A stretch of DNA of 64,000 nucleotides from Siphonodentalium dalli (lineage: Eukaryota > Mollusca > Scaphopoda > Gadilida > Siphonodentaliidae): the NCBI GenBank assembly GCA_032622095.1, contig CP136069.1, positions 44,928,194-44,992,193 on the forward strand, written 5' to 3'. The position numbers and the translations under genes are program-made. Shown here piece after piece: positions 61,628-64,000 of this stretch. Numbering within the stretch: position 1 is the stretch's first letter; every line of letters starts with the position of its first letter. Below the pieces are notes generated by a model. That model was not told the origin of the DNA and made no database searches. It was given only the letters and a program-made list of their open reading frames with translations.

Positions 61628-61981
61628 TTAAAGGAGACCTGTACACTAAATCTGACCATTTTGGGACAATCCCCTAATATACTCAATAGAAAATATCCAA
61701 TAAAAGAATTACAGAGAGTCAAGAATGAGAGTTAAATAAACTCACGTACACAAAGAACCACGTATAACAACCTATTATTTATAACGAAAATGAATAAATG
61801 GCTCAAGTCATAAACCCATTTTCATTATAATTACCATGTTGTTTACATCGTCCATAGAGCACATGAGTGTATTTTTCACCCACCCATGGCTCAAATTCAT
61901 TCATTTGTTGCATATATTCTGTTGAGTATAACAGAAGATGGTCTCATAAATGGCCAGATTTAGTGTACAGTATCCCTTTAA
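61628..61981. mobile_element. TTAA-flanked MITE, third family
   Basis: TTAA lies at 61628-61631 and 61978-61981. Inverted ends contain GTACACTAAATCTG(A/G)CCATTT after AGGAGACCT or AGGGATACT. It is 354 bp with no coding region. Confidence 0.75.
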
Positions 61982-62369
61982 CAACACACAGTGCATAAAG
62001 AAGATGATAAACAACTGGCGCAACAAAGTCCAATACTCATGATCACAGGCAAACTTTATATATAAAGCAACTTTATAATGCAGCTAAAATGCAGACCGGT
62101 ATCATTACATATTTACATACACACTATTTATATCTTGCCAGTTAATTTCAAATGGTGTCTAAGAAGCCTTTGAAATATGTGCATACGGGTTTACAATAGA
62201 GCTGCACTTAGGATATAATATAAAACAGTCCACAATACTAGGTTGTAAGGACCATAAACATTTAAAGTCAAGCAACATGACACTGCACCCCAAATACTAG
62301 TAACTGCATGTTAAACAACAGGCCTCTTATTACATGCCCATCATGAGGTATGGTATCACTGTGGATTGC

Positions 62370-63440
62370 AAAGAAAAAATTTCAAATATATTCATCAATT
62401 TCAAGATAAATTTCCCAAACTCATTCTGATTGAAAGACCAGATTTTCTTCATCTTCCAGCCAATGCTATTAGATATCAGTCCTAGCATTGTGAACAAGAG
62501 GTTGCACCACAGGTGCTGGCATACACCCACAGAGACTCATGACCATGCGACTCAGGGACAACCTGACCCCGAGGGTATTTTGGGTCGGCCCAAATTTTCA
62601 GGTCGGTGTTCTAAGTTCTGGGTGAATATTTCTGGTCTATTTACATTATTTTTGGAGGGTTTCTTTTTAAGAAAAATATATCTTTCTTATTAGAACACTT
62701 AGTCTTTTTGGTTGTGTATTTTGAATGACAAACTCACTATGGGTCCACAAATTTCAGTAAACTCACCTATGATAGGTACAGTATGGTATGCGGACATCCA
62801 AACAAAATTCATCTCTATAATATATCTAATATTCACTGCTAATAGAAAACAAAATCATGAACCTTCTTTTATCATGAGTGATCTTTTGACTTTTTTTGCA
62901 ATCAACAAAAGGTCAAAAATAAATGCAATAAAACTGGCTCTTTAGAAAGTGAATATCTAACCACAAAAAGCTCCATTGAATGGGTTCGTAGGTTTGGATG
63001 ATTGATTCTCAAAATGATTTTTGGGTTTGGTTGTCACTGGGTTGGGCAGTCCCGGGTTCGGCTGTCTCTGGTTGGGTTGTCTCTGGGTCAATGTTTTTCA
63101 TATAAACCAAGAAGTATAAATCTAGAATGGAAAACTAGAATGTCATTAGACCAAATTTCGAAAGCGCTCATGATGGTGAGCCTTCATGCCATATTTCATT
63201 GAGATCATATAAACCCATGGCTGAAATATCTGTCCAGACAGAGGGAAAACAATTATTTCCAAATAAAGAAGAATAACTCTAGAATGGAAAATGCAAACGA
63301 CATTAGGTACTCTTTGGAAAGCACTCCTGATGGGCAAAGCCCGCATTAAGTTTCATTTAGAACCAATAACCCATGGCTGAGAAATATGGATGGACAGGCG
63401 CTAGATGGACAGATACAAAGTCAATCCAGTCAAAAACAAT
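62370..63440. repeat. Large dispersed repeat, copy 2
   Basis: It matches 57340-58400 at both ends, with unrelated sequence at about 62530-63080 inserted or diverged. Confidence 0.6.
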
Positions 63441-63599
63441 ACCCTCTTCAGATTCCAATTTACTAGAATAATTCAAAATTATGAATAATTTTCAATTAAA
63501 AGGAAATATACACCTCATTTGTTGCCATAAAATCATTGTATTGTGACATATAAAATCAGATATTTTTAAAGGCTGAGAAAAAGACTTGATGTGAAATTT

Positions 63600-63810
63600 C
63601 TACTCAAGTTCAACCAATGGCCATGGTCATTTGTTGAACTTATTATTTGAACATTTCCCGCCAATGAATAGAAATCCTTCTGCATTGGTATTATTTGTTC
63701 AACTGTCTGTTGTCTGCTATTATTCTTGAACTACCCTCCAAATGGATAGACCATTCCAATGTATACTTTTACAACTGAATGGGAGAATCCATTTAGTAAA
63801 GAAAGGGTTA
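63600..63810. repeat. Dispersed repeat, copy 3 of 3
   Basis: It matches 4405-4645 and 46258-46545 and ends GTAAAGAAAGGGTTAA. Confidence 0.6.
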
Positions 63811-63892
63811 ATTTGTGATATATTGGGAACTTTACGGCTTCTACAAGATATTGATAGTTTTCTTATAAAATGATTGATGTATGTTTTATGCA

Positions 63893-63995
63893 CACCCCCT
63901 CTCTCATTCTCTCTCTCTCCTCTTAAACAAGCAGAAGAATGTCCTGTCTGCTATACCAATGCACCCTCTCTCTAGTTCTCTCTCTCCTCTTAATC
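63893..63995. repeat. CT-rich microsatellite
   Basis: CTCTCTC runs alternate with CTCTTAAACAAGCAG-like spacers, giving two imperfect units up to the window edge. Confidence 0.8.
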
Positions 63996-64000
63996 AAACA

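Overview
The window is nuclear DNA of an animal, most probably a marine mollusc and likely a bivalve. This is inferred from long AT-rich introns, dense miniature inverted-repeat elements, degenerate repeats with stretches like 'GGGCCATAACTCTG', and tails of ACGG microsatellite. Nothing suggests a prokaryote or organelle.

One host gene dominates. Twenty-three minus-strand exons between 47102 and 4747 join through GT-AG sites with fully consistent phases into 1065 residues. The product aligns, from my memory of the family, with the middle and C-terminal part of NUP188, a large alpha-helical scaffold protein of the nuclear-pore inner ring. The last ~150 residues should lie left of position 1. 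The N-terminal ~500 residues were not found in the 17 kb upstream.

Upstream of the last recognised NUP188 exon (49-62 kb, same strand) is a divergent duplicated segment. Each copy carries a small ORF (58 aa with a membrane segment near 49.5 kb; 85 aa near 59.8 kb) and a 92-bp exon-like block with conserved splice sites (50078-50169 and 60560-60651). A further 144-bp exon-like frame lies at 59214-59357. I could not assign these to a known family.

NUP188 introns and flanks hold two large DNA transposons whose ends can be fixed. One is a 3.69-kb hAT element (16347-20032) with an 8-bp target duplication and a transposase broken by one frameshift. The other is a 4.04-kb element (50828-54866) with 23-bp terminal inverted repeats, a TTA duplication and a DDE-type transposase of a family I cannot name, broken by three in-frame TAA codons and one frameshift. 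A third unit (10777-14758) is bounded by 167-bp inverted repeats that I read as identical, with no recognised transposase.

The remainder is mostly short elements: piggyBac-like TTAA MITEs with double hairpins, hAT-like MITEs with 8-bp duplications, palindromic TA-flanked MITEs, TTA-flanked MITEs, a LINE fragment, a constant-period 174-bp tandem array, a 34-bp array abutting a splice acceptor, and several nested insertions. No rRNA, tRNA or CRISPR array was recognised. Coordinates were read by eye and short errors are possible.
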